Shown: positions 1-8,565 of the stretch, piece by piece | Layout: each line of letters begins with the position of its first letter | How positions within the stretch are numbered: the stretch's first letter is position 1 | Assembly (NCBI RefSeq): GCF_009208555.1 | Contig: NZ_WFLI01000011.1 | Coordinates: 1-64,000 of the forward strand | Reading direction: 5' to 3' | Origin: Janthinobacterium violaceinigrum | GTDB lineage: Bacteria; Pseudomonadota; Gammaproteobacteria; Burkholderiales; Burkholderiaceae_D | DNA: 64,000 bases | Notes under the pieces: generated by a model | Database searches by the model: none | The model's input: the letters and a program-made list of their open reading frames with translations, nothing else | What the model was told of the DNA's origin: nothing | Translations under genes and position numbers: made by a program

Positions 1-253
1 CCGTTGGTGCCGCCTGGGCCTGCGGCGCGGCCGTGGCGGCGGCCGCCATGGCGGGCCCGGCTGCCAGCCTGGCCAGCAGTTTTTTGCCCAGCCAGAATGC
101 CAGCAGCAGCGATAGCGGCAGCACCAGCATGGCGCCGGCCAGGTCGCCCGCTGTCGGCACGCGCGTGCTGGCGCGCCAGTACCAGATGGCGCCGCCCCAG
201 CACAGGGCAAACACGGCCAGCACCAGCAGGCAGCGCCGCAGCCACGCGCGCAT
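1..253 (-). CDS. Membrane protein, C-terminus beyond window edge
   Basis: Only the first 84 codons are present; the gene runs off the left edge. The start is the ATG at 253, preceded by AAGGAAGAG at a normal distance, 29 bases after the PAAR stop. The visible part begins MRAWLRRCLLVLAVFALCWG and has two hydrophobic stretches (about residues 8-25 and 38-56), then an Ala/Pro-rich stretch. It is the third gene of a minus-strand run M15 peptidase, PAAR, this protein, so a role in the T6SS accessory island is likely by position only. I do not recognise the family from the fragment. Confidence 0.65.
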   Translation of the reverse strand, partial: MRAWLRRCLLVLAVFALCWGGAIWYWRASTRVPTAGDLAGAMLVLPLSLLLAFWLGKKLLARLAAGPAMAAAATAAPQAQAAPT

Positions 254-281
254 CAGCGCTCTTCCTTGTGCAGGCGCGCGC

Positions 282-551
282 TCATGCCTGGTCCGTGGTG
301 GTCTGCTGGCTGGCGATCAGCACCGCGCCGCAGCTGGTCTTGTCGCCGTGGCGGGCCACGGGGCGGCCATCGACGACCAGGCTCGGGTCGCCGCTGACGA
401 TGGGACAGACGCCGTGGCCGGGCAGGGGGCAGGCCACTTTGTCGCCCACCCGCGCGATGCCGATGCCGCCGCTGTCGCTCACGGCCGATGCTTCGAGCAC
501 GGTACCGCCGTGCGAGGTTTTATCGCCCAATCTGATTACCGGACCCGCCAT
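282..551 (-). CDS. PAAR-domain protein (T6SS spike tip)
   Basis: This 89-residue protein has the repeating short pattern of PAAR proteins: MAGPVIRLGDKTSHGG at the N-terminus, then GDKVACPLPGH, and a closing RHGDKTSCGA. PAAR proteins cap the VgrG trimer with a zinc-bound beta-cone and help carry effectors. The length is that of a bare PAAR domain without a toxin extension. The ATG at 551 is chosen because GAGGAG lies just upstream and translation then begins directly with the conserved motif; longer upstream readings overlap the M15 gene. It could pair with either VgrG encoded nearby. Confidence 0.93.
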   Translation of the reverse strand: MAGPVIRLGDKTSHGGTVLEASAVSDSGGIGIARVGDKVACPLPGHGVCPIVSGDPSLVVDGRPVARHGDKTSCGAVLIASQQTTTDQA

Positions 552-562
552 ATGCGCTCCTC

Positions 563-1420
563 TCAGTTTTTTTTCATCACACCGGGCAAACGCAGCTCGG
601 TATGCCCGAAATCCATCATTTTCCAGCGTCCGCCCCACGTCATGCCCACCGATTCGGCCACTTCGCCATACAATTGATAGCCGCGCATGGCCCACGGATC
701 CTTTTCCGAAATGACCAGCTTGCCGTCGCGTAAAAACGCGCAGTCGGCGGCCAGGCCGTACTGGTGCCAGCTTTGAAACGCGGCCGCGTTGCTCACGCTC
801 GGTCCCATGGCCGCCAGCGTGTTTTGCCGCTCCGGACTGCGATAGCCTTCCAGCAGCGCCATGTCGTAGCCATGCTTTTCTTTCATTATTTTAAAGATAA
901 GCAATAAACGTTGCGCGTATTCCGTATTCAACAGTGTCCAGTTGCGGCTGGCCGAGACCAGCAGGGGCCGCGCCAGCCGTACTTCTTCCGTGGCAAACAC
1001 GAGCGGCGGGAGGTCGACGGGCGGCACCAGCTGCTCGCCCTGCAGCAGGTTGGCCACCTGGACATTCATTTCGCGCGTCGACACATCGTAGGCACCCAGC
1101 ATGCGCTTGCTGTCGGCCATGAGGGCAAGGACCGTCGGCAGGCTGATCACGGCCATGCCCGCCAGGCACAGCAGGTAATGGCGTCGCAGGAAAGCGGCCG
1201 TGTGGCCGAGTGCGGCAGTCCCGCCCTGGCACACGCTGGCCAGGCCCGCCTGCCGGCTTCTGGCAAGGCGGCGGTAGTACGCGGCGAGGCGCTGTTCCGC
1301 GCCATTCATGGCTTGCACGACAAAATCGCGGCCGGCCGGAAACAGCGCCAGCCAACTGATCAGGCATGCCAGTATGAAATACAGTGCCACCGCGAGTAGG
1401 AACACGCGCACCTCAATCAA
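563..1420 (-). CDS. Membrane-anchored M15 family peptidase (TagX-like)
   Basis: The 285-residue protein has two hydrophobic segments (about 5-28 and 82-103) followed by a C-terminal M15 peptidase domain. The zinc-site motif is complete: H219 and D226 in SWHQYGLAADCAF and H273 in DFGHTEL. M15 enzymes of this type cut peptide stems of peptidoglycan. In Acinetobacter the membrane-bound M15-type endopeptidase TagX helps the T6SS cross the cell wall; this protein has the same architecture and sits beside PAAR and VgrG, so the same role is inferred. The start is uncertain: the longest frame begins with TTG at 1420 without a clear ribosome site. Confidence 0.82.
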   Translation of the reverse strand: MIEVRVFLLAVALYFILACLISWLALFPAGRDFVVQAMNGAEQRLAAYYRRLARSRQAGLASVCQGGTAALGHTAAFLRRHYLLCLAGMAVISLPTVLALMADSKRMLGAYDVSTREMNVQVANLLQGEQLVPPVDLPPLVFATEEVRLARPLLVSASRNWTLLNTEYAQRLLLIFKIMKEKHGYDMALLEGYRSPERQNTLAAMGPSVSNAAAFQSWHQYGLAADCAFLRDGKLVISEKDPWAMRGYQLYGEVAESVGMTWGGRWKMMDFGHTELRLPGVMKKN

Positions 1421-1627
1421 AAGAATGTTTGGCTGCAGAATTTGTGATATCCCCGGCTAATGCCGTTGCGGGGTCACGGATATTGCTCAGGAGTATATCT
1501 TACAAAACTGCTAATTAACGGACTGTGCATTTCAATTGTGCGGGGGTGCACACTGTTGATTTTATGGCACGCGTCATGATTTTGTTGAATAGCGTAATCT
1601 CTTGCAAATATTACAGGAGCTCACATT

Positions 1628-2407
1628 TTGCGACCTCACGACGACAGCCCCAGGGCCTCGGTCCGGCCCAGCTTATTGACGCCAGCGCAGCAGGCCGAGG
1701 CCGACCGTAACCGTATCCTGACCACGCTGCAAGGCGGCAAGGCGGGGGCTGTCGCCGGCGGCGCACCGGGCGGCCGGCGTGCGGTACGCTATGGAACAGG
1801 GGCGGCTGCCGCCCTGTTGCTGCTGGCGGCCGGCGTCTGGCTGGGACAGCGGGGGGCGGATGGCCAGGCGCTGGCGCCGGCCGTCTTGCCGGCCGCCGCC
1901 ACTGTCCCGCCCGCGCCGCCCGCAGCGGCCCGCATTCACGATGAAGCGCCAGCCGCCATCGACCCGGCGCCGCGGCAGAGCCTGAATGACATGCTGACTG
2001 CCGCGCCAGCCCGTCCCCCTGCCGCCACGCCTCCCGCCGATATGCTGAGCAAGGCCCTGGAAACGCCGTCGGCGCCTGCCGCGCGGCCTGCCAGGACGCC
2101 CGCTAAAACGCCAGCCAAAAGCATGCCCAAGGCAGCCCACCCGCCGGCCAAAAAACCGGCCGCCAAGGCCGAGGTGGCGGCGTCCACCAGCCGCGAGGAA
2201 GAAAGCGATATCGCCTTGCTGGCGGCACTCGTGGCGCACACGCAAGCCGTTCCCGCCCCGCCCGCCAGCCTGCGGTCGCAGCTGCAGCAATGCGCGAGCT
2301 TGAAGCGCGCGGCGGCCGACGCATGCCGCGAACGCGTGTGCAAGGGCCGCGGCGCCGGCAATTCCCTATGCAAGGCGGCCAAGTCCGCCGCAAAGGCCGG
2401 CGCATGA
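1628..2407 (+). CDS. Ala/Pro-rich single-pass membrane protein coupled to vgrG1
   Basis: I do not recognise this 259-residue protein. It starts with TTG at 1628, supported by AGGAG eight bases upstream. It has a short basic cytosolic stretch, one transmembrane helix at about residues 55-72, a long Ala/Pro/Lys-rich low-complexity region (about 80-190), and a C-terminal segment (last about 45 residues) with four cysteines in a basic helix-like context. The design is that of an inner-membrane anchored periplasmic protein with a flexible stalk. Its TGA overlaps the vgrG start as ATGA, so the two genes are translationally coupled and a T6SS assembly or loading role is inferred. Confidence 0.75.
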   Translation: MRPHDDSPRASVRPSLLTPAQQAEADRNRILTTLQGGKAGAVAGGAPGGRRAVRYGTGAAAALLLLAAGVWLGQRGADGQALAPAVLPAAATVPPAPPAAARIHDEAPAAIDPAPRQSLNDMLTAAPARPPAATPPADMLSKALETPSAPAARPARTPAKTPAKSMPKAAHPPAKKPAAKAEVAASTSREEESDIALLAALVAHTQAVPAPPASLRSQLQQCASLKRAAADACRERVCKGRGAGNSLCKAAKSAAKAGA

Positions 2408-5313
2408 GCGCTGCGCGCACGGACCAGGCCACGCAGGTCGGCGCATCGCTGGCCGGTTTCAGCAGCGTGACGCGGCTGTATGAACTGGTTCTGGGCGGCG
2501 ATGGCGGCGATACTGCGGCCGGATTGCTGGTGGAAGCGTTTGCTTCCGACGAGCAGGTGCAAGGCGTGGGCGCGCGCGACATCATCGTGCTGTCCACCGA
2601 TGCCAACCTGGCGCTGGCGCCGCTGCTGGGTCAGCCAGCTACCTTGCAGGCCAGCCTGGCAGACGGCAGCCGCGCCGCGTTCAGCGGCTATGTCAGCGCG
2701 GCGGCCATGCTGGGCAGCGAAGGGGGCCTGGCCCGTTTCCGGCTGCGCCTGACGCCGTGGCTGTGGCTGCTGAGCCAGGCGCGCAACAGCCGCGTGTGGC
2801 AAGACAAGAGCGTGACCGAGATTGTGGAAAGCGTCTTCGCCGCCTACGCGCCGCAGGCCGTCTGGCGCTGGAGCGACGACACGGGCCCGTTCATGCAGCA
2901 GGCGTCGCCGCGCAGCTATTGCTGCCAGTACCGCGAATCGGACCTGGCTTTCGTCAGCCGCCTGCTGGCCGAAGAGGGGCTGGCATGGCGTTTCGAAGAA
3001 CAGGAGGGCGGCCACTGCCTGGTGCTGTTTGCCGACAGCAGCACGCTGAGCGCCGTGCCGGAAGACGCCAGCAGTGCCGCCGGCGGCGGCTTGCGTTTCC
3101 ACGGCGCACGGGCCATGGAGCAGGCCGATGCGATCCAGGCGCTGCGCCGTGGGCGGGCGCTGAGCACCTCGATAGCGACCGTCCTCAGCTACGACTACAA
3201 GGCCAAGAAAGCCGTCAGCGCCAGCGTGCCCACGCGCCTGGCGCCCGGCGGCAAGAACGCCATGGTGCTGGAAAGCTACGATGCGCCGGGCCAGTATTTT
3301 TATGCCGATGCGGCCCAGGCGGCCCGCTATGCCTTGCTGCAGATGCAGGCGATCGAAGCGCGCAGCGCACGTTGGGAGGCGCGCTCCACCGTGCGCACCT
3401 TGCGTGCCGGCACCCGTTTTACCTTGACGCAAGGTCCCTTGCAACAGGAGGGCGACGAGGCACCCGCCCTGGTCGTATTGCGCGTGTGCAGCGTGGGCGT
3501 CAACAACCTGCCGGCGCAGGCCCGGCAGGGGCTGGCCGAACTGTTCGGCCCCATTCCCGAATTGCTGCAGGAAGGCTTGATGGACCAGGCGCTGGCGCCG
3601 GGCGATATCGCGCATTTCCAGCAAGTGATCGCGCAGGCGGCCGAGAGCGGCTATGCCAACCATATTGAAGCCATCGCGGCCGATACGCCGTGGCGCCCGG
3701 CACAAGACGGCGGCGACCTGCGCCATCACCCGAAACCCACGGCCTTCGGCAGTCAGAGCGCCATCGTGGTGGGGCCCGATGGCGGCGCGCGCGCCAGCGG
3801 CGGCAGCGAGATCCATTGCGACAGGCTGGGCCGGGTGCGCATCCGCTTTCACTGGCAGCAGGACGGCAATGCCACCTGCTGGGTGCGCGTGGCGCAGCGT
3901 TCGGCCGGCGGCGGCATGGGCAGCCAGTTTCTGCCGCGCATCGGCCAGGAAGTGCTGGTGCAATTCCTGGAAAACGATATCGACCGCCCCATCATCGTCG
4001 GCGCCCTGTACAACGGACAGGGCGAGGGCGGTGTCGCACCGACCCCGGGCGGCGTGGCCGATCAGCCGTCCGATGCGGGCGTATTCGATCCCGCGCGCGA
4101 CCATGTCCCGTCGGCGCAAGGCAATGTGGCGGGCGGCAACAGTCCCTTGTGGCATGGCGCGGCCGGCGGCGCCGCCAGCCACCGCAACGGCGCGGCGCAA
4201 TGGGGCATCCGCAGCAAGGAATTCGGTGGCGCCGGCGCCGGTGCCGGCTACAACCAGCTGCTGTTCGACGACACGGACCAGCAGGGCCGCATCCAGCTCA
4301 AGAGCAGCCATGGCGCCAGCGAACTCAATCTTGGCCACCTGGTGCATGCGGCCGACAATTACCGGGGCAGCCTGCGCGGCACGGGCGCCGAGCTGCGCAC
4401 CGACGATTACGGCGCCGTGCGGGCCGGGGCCGGACTCCTGATTTCCAGTTATCTCGTCAACCATGACGCGCAGGCGCGCGACCCGGCCGGCGACAATGCG
4501 CCCGGCATGGTCTTGCTCAAGCAGGCGGCCAAGCTGGGCGCAACCTTCAGCGCCGCCGCCGTCACGCACGAGACCGTGGCGTATGCGGGCCACCTCGGCG
4601 CGGCCAAGGCCGATGCCAGCGTGCTCGACGAGAAGGCGGCGCCCTTGGCCGCGTTCCTGACGACTGCCTCGGGCATGCTGAGCCAGGACGATACGGCCGC
4701 CGCCAGGCGCGACGCGGCTGCCAAGCCCACCAGTCCCGGCGACGACAAGCTGCCGCACAGCAGCGACGCCATCATCGCCATCGCCGCCCGCGCGGGGCTG
4801 GGCGTGCTGGCCGGCAAGGACATCCAGATGGCGAACGGCGAAACGGTTTCGCTGATGAGCGGACTCGATACGCAATTTGTCGGTGGTGGCCAGCTGCGCG
4901 TGCACGCGGGCCAGGCCATCGGCACCCTGGGCGGCGTGGTCAAGGCGGGCGAAGACAATATCGGCCTGCAGCTGATCGCCGCCAAACAGGCCATCGACCT
5001 GCAGGCGCAGGCGGACGTGCTCAAGGTGCAGGCGCGCGACGACGTCCATGTGGTCAGCGCCACGGCGCACATCGACTGGGCGGCGGCAAAAAGCATCCGC
5101 CTGTCGACGGCGGGCGGGGCGAATATCACGATCGAGGGCGGCAATATCACGATCCAGTGCCCGGGCAAGATCACGGTGCATGCCGGCAAGAAGAGTTTTA
5201 GCGGGCCGCAGCGCGAAAGCTATCCACTGCCGGTCATGCCGCGCAGTATTTGCATGGAATGTCTGTTAAATGCGGCCAGGAGCGGCTCGCCCTTTGCCGC
5301 GAAGGGAGAGTAG
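2404..5313 (+). CDS. vgrG: VgrG spike protein, cluster 1
   Basis: This 969-residue protein has the VgrG order: a gp27-like N-terminal domain (including the YCCQYRESDLAFVSRLLAEE region near residue 175-195), a gp5-like OB fold with DRLGRVRIRFHW and GQEVLVQFLENDIDRPIIVG, the needle, and a C-terminal DUF2345 domain ending in KITVHAGKK. The extreme C-terminus carries PVMPRSICMECLLNAA, a tail that often precedes an adaptor gene. The ATG at 2404 overlaps the upstream stop. It is followed within 2 bases by the DUF4123 adaptor and then by the Tle1 effector, which suggests that it delivers the phospholipase. Confidence 0.96.
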   Translation: MSAARTDQATQVGASLAGFSSVTRLYELVLGGDGGDTAAGLLVEAFASDEQVQGVGARDIIVLSTDANLALAPLLGQPATLQASLADGSRAAFSGYVSAAAMLGSEGGLARFRLRLTPWLWLLSQARNSRVWQDKSVTEIVESVFAAYAPQAVWRWSDDTGPFMQQASPRSYCCQYRESDLAFVSRLLAEEGLAWRFEEQEGGHCLVLFADSSTLSAVPEDASSAAGGGLRFHGARAMEQADAIQALRRGRALSTSIATVLSYDYKAKKAVSASVPTRLAPGGKNAMVLESYDAPGQYFYADAAQAARYALLQMQAIEARSARWEARSTVRTLRAGTRFTLTQGPLQQEGDEAPALVVLRVCSVGVNNLPAQARQGLAELFGPIPELLQEGLMDQALAPGDIAHFQQVIAQAAESGYANHIEAIAADTPWRPAQDGGDLRHHPKPTAFGSQSAIVVGPDGGARASGGSEIHCDRLGRVRIRFHWQQDGNATCWVRVAQRSAGGGMGSQFLPRIGQEVLVQFLENDIDRPIIVGALYNGQGEGGVAPTPGGVADQPSDAGVFDPARDHVPSAQGNVAGGNSPLWHGAAGGAASHRNGAAQWGIRSKEFGGAGAGAGYNQLLFDDTDQQGRIQLKSSHGASELNLGHLVHAADNYRGSLRGTGAELRTDDYGAVRAGAGLLISSYLVNHDAQARDPAGDNAPGMVLLKQAAKLGATFSAAAVTHETVAYAGHLGAAKADASVLDEKAAPLAAFLTTASGMLSQDDTAAARRDAAAKPTSPGDDKLPHSSDAIIAIAARAGLGVLAGKDIQMANGETVSLMSGLDTQFVGGGQLRVHAGQAIGTLGGVVKAGEDNIGLQLIAAKQAIDLQAQADVLKVQARDDVHVVSATAHIDWAAAKSIRLSTAGGANITIEGGNITIQCPGKITVHAGKKSFSGPQRESYPLPVMPRSICMECLLNAARSGSPFAAKGE

Positions 5314-5315
5314 CC

Positions 5316-6221
5316 ATGACCGACAACGCGTGCGGCTTGCAGCTGCTGGCGCTGCTCAATAATCCCCCTTTTGACAAGGACATGGCCCTCTGCAGCTTGA
5401 TTGACGGCGCCAAGTTCGATGGCTTGGCCCGTATCAGCTTGCCCAGCGATCACAGCGTCGAGCTGTATTTTCTGCTGGGCGAATCGGCCAGGCCGGACGC
5501 CATGTACGCTGGTCCGATATTGCTGCGGCATATACGGGGCGGGCAATGTCCCTTGCTCGCCAAATTGCTCTGCACGGCCGGCAGCGCCCATTTCATGTCG
5601 CTGATTGTTACGGACCAGCCTCTGCCGCCATTGCTGGCGCGGCTGACCTGGCTGACCGACGTGGTGCACGATGACGGGACCGAGTGGATCATGCGCTACT
5701 ACGATCCCCTGGTCCTGCCGCACTGGCTGGACGTGCTGGAACCGGCGCAGCGCAAGGCGGCGCTCGCAGACATTACAGGATGGCTGTACCTGGACGCACG
5801 TGGGCGGCCGCAAACCGTACCCGGTGATCGGCATATGGCGCCCGCACCCGTGAAAAGCGAACCCATGTCCTTGACAGAACATCAATATGTCGAACTGATG
5901 AATAGAACACTGCCGTATATGGTGATGAAGCAAATCGAGAACGATGATGCGCAGGCGCTTGATGTCTTGCCGCCTGACCAGCGCTACGACTTTTTTTTCC
6001 AGCAGCTGGGCCAGGCGCAAGCCTATGGATTGAGTTCGGCCACGGACTTGAAAAGCTATTGCATGCTGGCGCTCATGTTCGGCGCCGATTTTCATCTGGC
6101 CCCGCCCGCCGCCATCGCCCTGCAGGCCGCAGGAACGGCGCAGTCCTTCAGCGACCGTGTCCTGGCCTGGAGTCCCGGGCAATGGGCTGCACTCGAAGAC
6201 ATTTCCGCTACCCGCGCATGA
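5316..6221 (+). CDS. DUF4123 T6SS adaptor/chaperone (Tap/TEC type)
   Basis: The protein is 301 residues from ATG 5316, with GGGAGAG ending just before the vgrG stop. The N-terminal part contains the DUF4123 hallmark of a short beta-alpha unit with LIDGAKFDG and the later ELYFLLGE region; the C-terminal third is alpha-helical. DUF4123 proteins load a specific effector onto the tip of their cognate VgrG and are not themselves secreted. The order VgrG, DUF4123, putative immunity protein, Tle1 effector fits this role precisely. The C-terminal half is too divergent to name by eye. Confidence 0.85.
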   Translation: MTDNACGLQLLALLNNPPFDKDMALCSLIDGAKFDGLARISLPSDHSVELYFLLGESARPDAMYAGPILLRHIRGGQCPLLAKLLCTAGSAHFMSLIVTDQPLPPLLARLTWLTDVVHDDGTEWIMRYYDPLVLPHWLDVLEPAQRKAALADITGWLYLDARGRPQTVPGDRHMAPAPVKSEPMSLTEHQYVELMNRTLPYMVMKQIENDDAQALDVLPPDQRYDFFFQQLGQAQAYGLSSATDLKSYCMLALMFGADFHLAPPAAIALQAAGTAQSFSDRVLAWSPGQWAALEDISATRA

Positions 6222-6234
6222 AGGCGATCCAGAC

Positions 6235-6897
6235 ATGAAAAAATTGACCTCTATCGTCTTGTGCATCTTTATTCTGGCTGGCTGCAATTCCAAGGAAAAG
6301 GAAGAGCGGCTGCAGCAGGCATTAAGCGAGAAAACCTTCACCACCACCTCATACAACTACACGCCCTACGATATTTATTCCATCGCCTTCAAGGGAATTT
6401 CACTTCCCTTCAATATCGATGAAGCGCCCAGCGGCGGTTCCATTTTTTTCCGCGACGCGAGCGAAGCGAACATGGACAATGGCGAAAAAGTCAGTTTCAG
6501 TAGCGGGAATTGCTGTTTTATCTGGGACGGTCCCGTGGACAAGCCGCTCAGAGTGCGGGTGGTCTGGAGCGTGGTGTTCGATACCAGCTACCACGATGGC
6601 AAATCGAGCGCTGATTATGACGAACGCACTTCCAGGCAGAGTTCTCCTGGAAGCCGCTGGTGCCAGGCGACCGTCGACATCCTGCCCGCCAAAGGGCCCG
6701 AGCGCCCAAGCATCGTGCTGTTTCACTTTCTGGCCGATGGCACAGTCCAGGCACATCTGGGCACATTCAAGACGCAATCGCCGCTGACTGCAGAGCAGGT
6801 GAAACAGCATGCCACGCGCCTTCCCCATGGCCAGTTCTGCAAGCAGGAAATTGAAAATCCGTTTTTTGGCATACCCCGCACACCTCACAGGGAATAG
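6235..6897 (+). CDS. DUF3304-type lipoprotein, candidate Tle1 immunity protein
   Basis: The 220-residue protein starts at ATG 6235 with a lipoprotein signal: basic start, hydrophobic core and lipobox LAGC near residue 17-20. The mature part contains NYTPYDIYSIAF and later NCCFIWDGP followed by RVRVVW, the pattern I associate with DUF3304 proteins. It ends 3 bases before the phospholipase gene. Immunity proteins against Tle1 phospholipases (Tli1) are typically periplasmic lipoproteins made next to the effector, so an immunity role is inferred. Assignment to DUF3304 is from memory of the motif and needs a profile search. Confidence 0.72.
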   Translation: MKKLTSIVLCIFILAGCNSKEKEERLQQALSEKTFTTTSYNYTPYDIYSIAFKGISLPFNIDEAPSGGSIFFRDASEANMDNGEKVSFSSGNCCFIWDGPVDKPLRVRVVWSVVFDTSYHDGKSSADYDERTSRQSSPGSRWCQATVDILPAKGPERPSIVLFHFLADGTVQAHLGTFKTQSPLTAEQVKQHATRLPHGQFCKQEIENPFFGIPRTPHRE

Positions 6898-6900
6898 ACC

Positions 6901-8547
6901 ATGAGCAAACCAACGATACGCCGGCTTAGCGACGTCACGAAAAGCGAACGGATTGCCCGAGGAATCTATCGCAAGGGACTGGAAAACAGTGCGAAAGCGT
7001 CCGATTGCCGAAAGCCCGTCTGGATCAGCTGTTTTTTTGATGGAACTGGCAATAATTTCAAAAAAGATGGCAATGGTTCCCTGGCTGCGTCGAGTGAAAA
7101 GTACAGCAATATCGCGAAACTGGGAAAATTTGCCCATAAGGCCGAAGACGATAAAAGCCAGACCTACGCGATCTATGCGCCAGGGGTCGGCACGCCGTTT
7201 CCGGAAATTCAAGACAGCGGCGATGGCATCGACAAGGCACTCGGCATGGCGTCCGCCGCAAAGGGGCAGGCCCGGATCAGCTGGATGCTGAAGGAGCTGA
7301 AGATGCGGGTGGATAAACACATGCCGCATGTGAATCAGATCAATGTTGCGGTTTTTGGCTTCAGCCGGGGTGCGGCTCAGGCGCGGGGCTTTGTGCGCCA
7401 GCTGGCTGCGCAGTGCTACCAGCAAGGCGATGGCCTGATCTGGACCAGAAGTGGCGGCTTTATCCAGCCGCGCCTGGTGATTTACTTCCTCGGCATTTTC
7501 GATACGGTGGCATCGGTGGGCTTTGGCGGCAGCCGCCTCGAATCGAATCTCAAATATTATCTGGGACCTGTCTGGGGGGGCGTCATGTATATGGCCGACG
7601 AGGGCGGCCATGCGGAATGGGCCTCCGATCTGCGCATTCCGCCTTACGTGCGCTTTTGCGAGCATTATGTGGCCGCACATGAAGTGCGAGAGAAGTTTCC
7701 ATCGGATTCAGTCCGCATTGATCAAACCACTGATTCGAACTGCCGGGAAACCCTCTATCCGGGGGCGCACTCCGACGTGGGCGGCGGTTATGACGACATG
7801 AATCAGGAAGGGCGGTCAAACGAGCTGTCGCGCATTCCGCTATGCAATATGTATCTGTCGGCATTTGCTGCCGGGGTGCCGTTCAAGTCGCCGGAAGAAG
7901 TGCTGCGCGATTACGGCTCGCTGTTTAACATCAGCAGCGAATTGCAGGCCTGCTTCGACACCTACATGAAGCACGTCGGCACAGACAAGCAGCTCGAGAA
8001 GCAGGTCATCAGCCACATGAACAATTACTATCACTGGCGCTGGGGGCGCACGGAACGCCAGCGCGCGGCACGCAAGGAACGCGAAGCCATCATCGCCAAG
8101 GGACAATCCGTTATGTATGCCACGCCGGACAAGTACATGACCACGACGGACAGCGAATGGGAGCGCGACGTGCAGAATATCGCAGAAAAGAAGACAGGCT
8201 TTTTCCGTAGTGCGACGGAACCGCTGGAAGATGCGATCTACGATGCCTGGAAAGGCAAGCTCCGAAAGTCGATGCCGGCGGCGGAGCGGACGTTATTCGA
8301 CAAATTCTTCGATCGTTATGTGCATGATTCCGTTGCGGGTTTCAAGAATCAGATGAGTGACTCCAGTATCGGCTTTGTCGAAGCCAGCCGCTGGTCTCGA
8401 AATCGCCAGTATTTCATGGGGAAGCGAGGCAAGAAGTATCTTTACTGGCGATATGAGGGGTCAAAACCGGAATTGGGCGGTGTAAAAGAGGCGATGCGGG
8501 TACCGCCGAAAGAGGCGTCGACGGGTGGAGATACCGCGCTAGCTTAG
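6901..8547 (+). CDS. Tle1-family T6SS phospholipase effector (DUF2235)
   Basis: The 548-residue protein has the DUF2235 hydrolase core: CFFDGTGNN at residues 44-52, the nucleophile elbow GFSRG with S155, IFDTVASVG with D201, and PGAHSDVGGGY with H290. These supply a complete Ser-Asp-His triad in the order expected for Tle1 phospholipases, which attack membrane phospholipids of rival cells. There is no signal peptide, as expected for a cargo delivered by VgrG. It is the last gene of the vgrG1 operon, after its adaptor and a lipoprotein that is probably the immunity protein. Confidence 0.9.
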   Translation: MSKPTIRRLSDVTKSERIARGIYRKGLENSAKASDCRKPVWISCFFDGTGNNFKKDGNGSLAASSEKYSNIAKLGKFAHKAEDDKSQTYAIYAPGVGTPFPEIQDSGDGIDKALGMASAAKGQARISWMLKELKMRVDKHMPHVNQINVAVFGFSRGAAQARGFVRQLAAQCYQQGDGLIWTRSGGFIQPRLVIYFLGIFDTVASVGFGGSRLESNLKYYLGPVWGGVMYMADEGGHAEWASDLRIPPYVRFCEHYVAAHEVREKFPSDSVRIDQTTDSNCRETLYPGAHSDVGGGYDDMNQEGRSNELSRIPLCNMYLSAFAAGVPFKSPEEVLRDYGSLFNISSELQACFDTYMKHVGTDKQLEKQVISHMNNYYHWRWGRTERQRAARKEREAIIAKGQSVMYATPDKYMTTTDSEWERDVQNIAEKKTGFFRSATEPLEDAIYDAWKGKLRKSMPAAERTLFDKFFDRYVHDSVAGFKNQMSDSSIGFVEASRWSRNRQYFMGKRGKKYLYWRYEGSKPELGGVKEAMRVPPKEASTGGDTALA

Positions 8548-8565
8548 CAGAAACGGGCCTGGCCG

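Noticed and set aside
254..285. A 10-codon ORF between the PAAR gene and the first membrane protein
   Set aside because: It overlaps the ribosome site of the next gene and is too short; it is probably only a spacer.
1421..1627. Possible structured RNA in the divergent gap before the vgrG1 operon
   Set aside because: Some short inverted repeats (around GATATCCCCGG and GGGGTCACGGATAT) are visible, but pairing is imperfect and no known RNA class fits; it is best read as a divergent promoter region.
1936..5181. A 1,081-codon open frame on the minus strand opposite vgrG1
   Set aside because: It is a product of high third-position G+C; the translation is His/Arg/Ala-rich without any domain, while the plus strand gives a complete VgrG.
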